DNA from: Aquificaceae bacterium
Lineage (GTDB): Bacteria > Aquificota > Aquificia > Aquificales > Aquificaceae
NCBI GenBank assembly: GCA_015487535.1
Contig: WFPN01000218.1
Coordinates: 1-15,654, forward strand
DNA length: 15,654 nucleotides
Direction of reading: 5' to 3'
In this document: positions 15,027 to 15,654 of the stretch, in pieces
How the letters are laid out: each line of letters starts with the position of its first letter
How positions within the stretch are numbered: the first letter of the stretch is position 1
Notes under the pieces: model-generated
What the model was told of the DNA's origin: nothing
The model's input: only the letters and a program-made list of their open reading frames with translations
Database searches by the model: none
Program-made: the position numbers and the translations under genes

Positions 15027-15032
15027 ATTATA
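15027..15032 (-). promoter_or_regulatory. Candidate -10 before the pmbA-like gene, overlapping the dnaC stop
   Basis: A perfect TATAAT on the minus strand (15032-15027) contains the dnaC TAA stop codon and lies 6 bases before the ATG at 15020. This would give a leaderless transcript from within the operon. An AGGAGG 13-14 bases upstream of ATG could instead serve translation of the read-through transcript, though it is far for a Shine-Dalgarno site. No clear -35 is present. Confidence 0.4.
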
Positions 15033-15654
15033 CCCTCCTTCTGTCCCTCCCCTTGATGTACAGAACCTTGGTCATCTGGTATATCCTAGAGACCGTCCCG
15101 GGACCGAGCCTCTCCACCATCAGAGATTTTGGAAGATCTATGTCCGGGGCTGTTTTCTTTATCCTTCTGTCCTTCTTCTCCTCACCGGTAAGGGAGAAGT
15201 TCGTGGTTATTATCGTGCTTTTGAGGTTGTTGTACCTGTACGAGATTATGTAGGATATTATCTCCCTCTGCCACTCGGAGAGCCTCTCGCTGCCAAGATC
15301 GTCGAGGACTATAAGGGGGTAGTTGAGGATCCTCCTTATCGCTTTCGAGGTTTTTCCTTCCTCTATGAGGGCCTTCAGCTTATATATCAGATCCTTAGTG
15401 TCAAAGAACCTACCCTTTATTCCTTTCTCCCTGTAGATCTTTTTAAGTATCCCAACCGCAAGGTGGGTCTTCCCTACTCCGGGAGTTCCCACAAAGGTTA
15501 TTCCCTTACCCTCGGAAGGGTCGAAGGAAGAGGCGAATACCATCGCTTCCTTGTAGGCGTCCGTCTCCGAGGGGTTCTCGTACTGATAGTTATCGAGCTC
15601 AGCCTCCCAGAACCTCTTGGGTATTCCGAGGACCTTGTTTACGTTCTCCTGCTC
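15028..15654 (-). CDS. dnaC: DnaC-type helicase loader, AAA+ ATPase (5' end beyond window)
   Basis: The open frame runs off the right edge, so the N-terminus is missing; 208 codons are visible. The AAA+ protein loads the replicative helicase DnaB onto single-stranded DNA. Visible parts (numbering from the window edge) are the IPKRFWEAELDNY segment (11-23) typical just before the DnaC ATPase, Walker A GTPGVGKTH (56-64), Walker B LIVLDDLGSE (114-123), sensor 1 TTN (150-152), and ERLGPGTVSRI (181-191) near the C-terminus where the arginine finger is expected. The Met at 15543 is internal: coding clearly continues upstream. IstB transposition helpers share this fold, but there is no transposase or repeat nearby and housekeeping genes follow. 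Aquifex has a DnaC of this type, from memory. Confidence 0.88.
   Translation of the reverse strand, partial: EQENVNKVLGIPKRFWEAELDNYQYENPSETDAYKEAMVFASSFDPSEGKGITFVGTPGVGKTHLAVGILKKIYREKGIKGRFFDTKDLIYKLKALIEEGKTSKAIRRILNYPLIVLDDLGSERLSEWQREIISYIISYRYNNLKSTIITTNFSLTGEEKKDRRIKKTAPDIDLPKSLMVERLGPGTVSRIYQMTKVLYIKGRDRRRV

Noticed and set aside
15028..15543. A complete 171-residue gene starting at the ATG at 15543
   Set aside because: The frame stays open to the window edge and encodes the family-typical IPKRFWEAELDNY segment, so that Met is internal.
15028..15654. An IstB-type insertion-sequence helper at the right edge
   Set aside because: No transposase, terminal repeat or target duplication is visible; the segment before the ATPase fits DnaC, and housekeeping genes follow closely.

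Overview
The window is dense bacterial chromosome. Only about 185 of 15,654 bases lie outside genes, and no gap exceeds 45 bp. Heavy use of AGG/AGA arginine and ATA isoleucine codons, Lys/Glu-rich proteins, one motA followed by two motB genes, and a DnaC-type helicase loader together suggest a thermophilic member of the Aquificota, probably Aquificaceae. This is inference from codon habit and remembered gene content, not from a search. I see no rRNA, tRNA, CRISPR array, insertion sequence or clear intrinsic terminator.

Layout. Positions 4-1323 (minus): an ArsR-family repressor followed by a TauE/SafE-type anion exporter, a pairing typical of sulfur or thiol stress units. 1336-1746 (plus): a Nudix hydrolase, divergent from arsR across 12 bp and overlapping the 3' end of RNase R (1718-3835, minus). 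3881-7680 (plus): motA, motB1, motB2, pdxJ and galU, which combine the flagellar stator, vitamin B6 synthesis and UDP-glucose synthesis. 7646-10273 (minus): a large BamA/Omp85 protein whose end overlaps galU. 10303-11604 (plus): purB. 11601-15654 (minus): a four-gene run transcribed from right to left: dnaC (cut by the window edge), a TldE/PmbA-like gene, a small two-pass membrane protein, and an acidic protein with two degenerate receiver domains.

Most noteworthy points. (1) Six of the seven genes that begin a transcription unit in view, plus pdxJ and the pmbA-like gene, have a -10-like hexamer a few bases before ATG and no convincing Shine-Dalgarno sequence; in seven of these the gap is 6-9 bases. 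Most operon-internal genes (motB1, motB2, galU, the membrane protein, the receiver protein) have clear Shine-Dalgarno sequences. This suggests leaderless mRNAs for lead genes. (2) Between arsR and the Nudix gene, an 18-bp palindrome puts each gene's candidate -10 on top of the other gene's start codon. (3) All three convergent gene pairs overlap at their 3' ends. (4) The membrane protein plus tandem pseudo-receiver protein is the best candidate for an undescribed system. (5) The stator operon has one MotA carrying sodium-type residues and two MotB proteins that share a nearly identical membrane segment but differ in the peptidoglycan-binding domain. (6) The Omp85 protein appears to carry about seven POTRA units.
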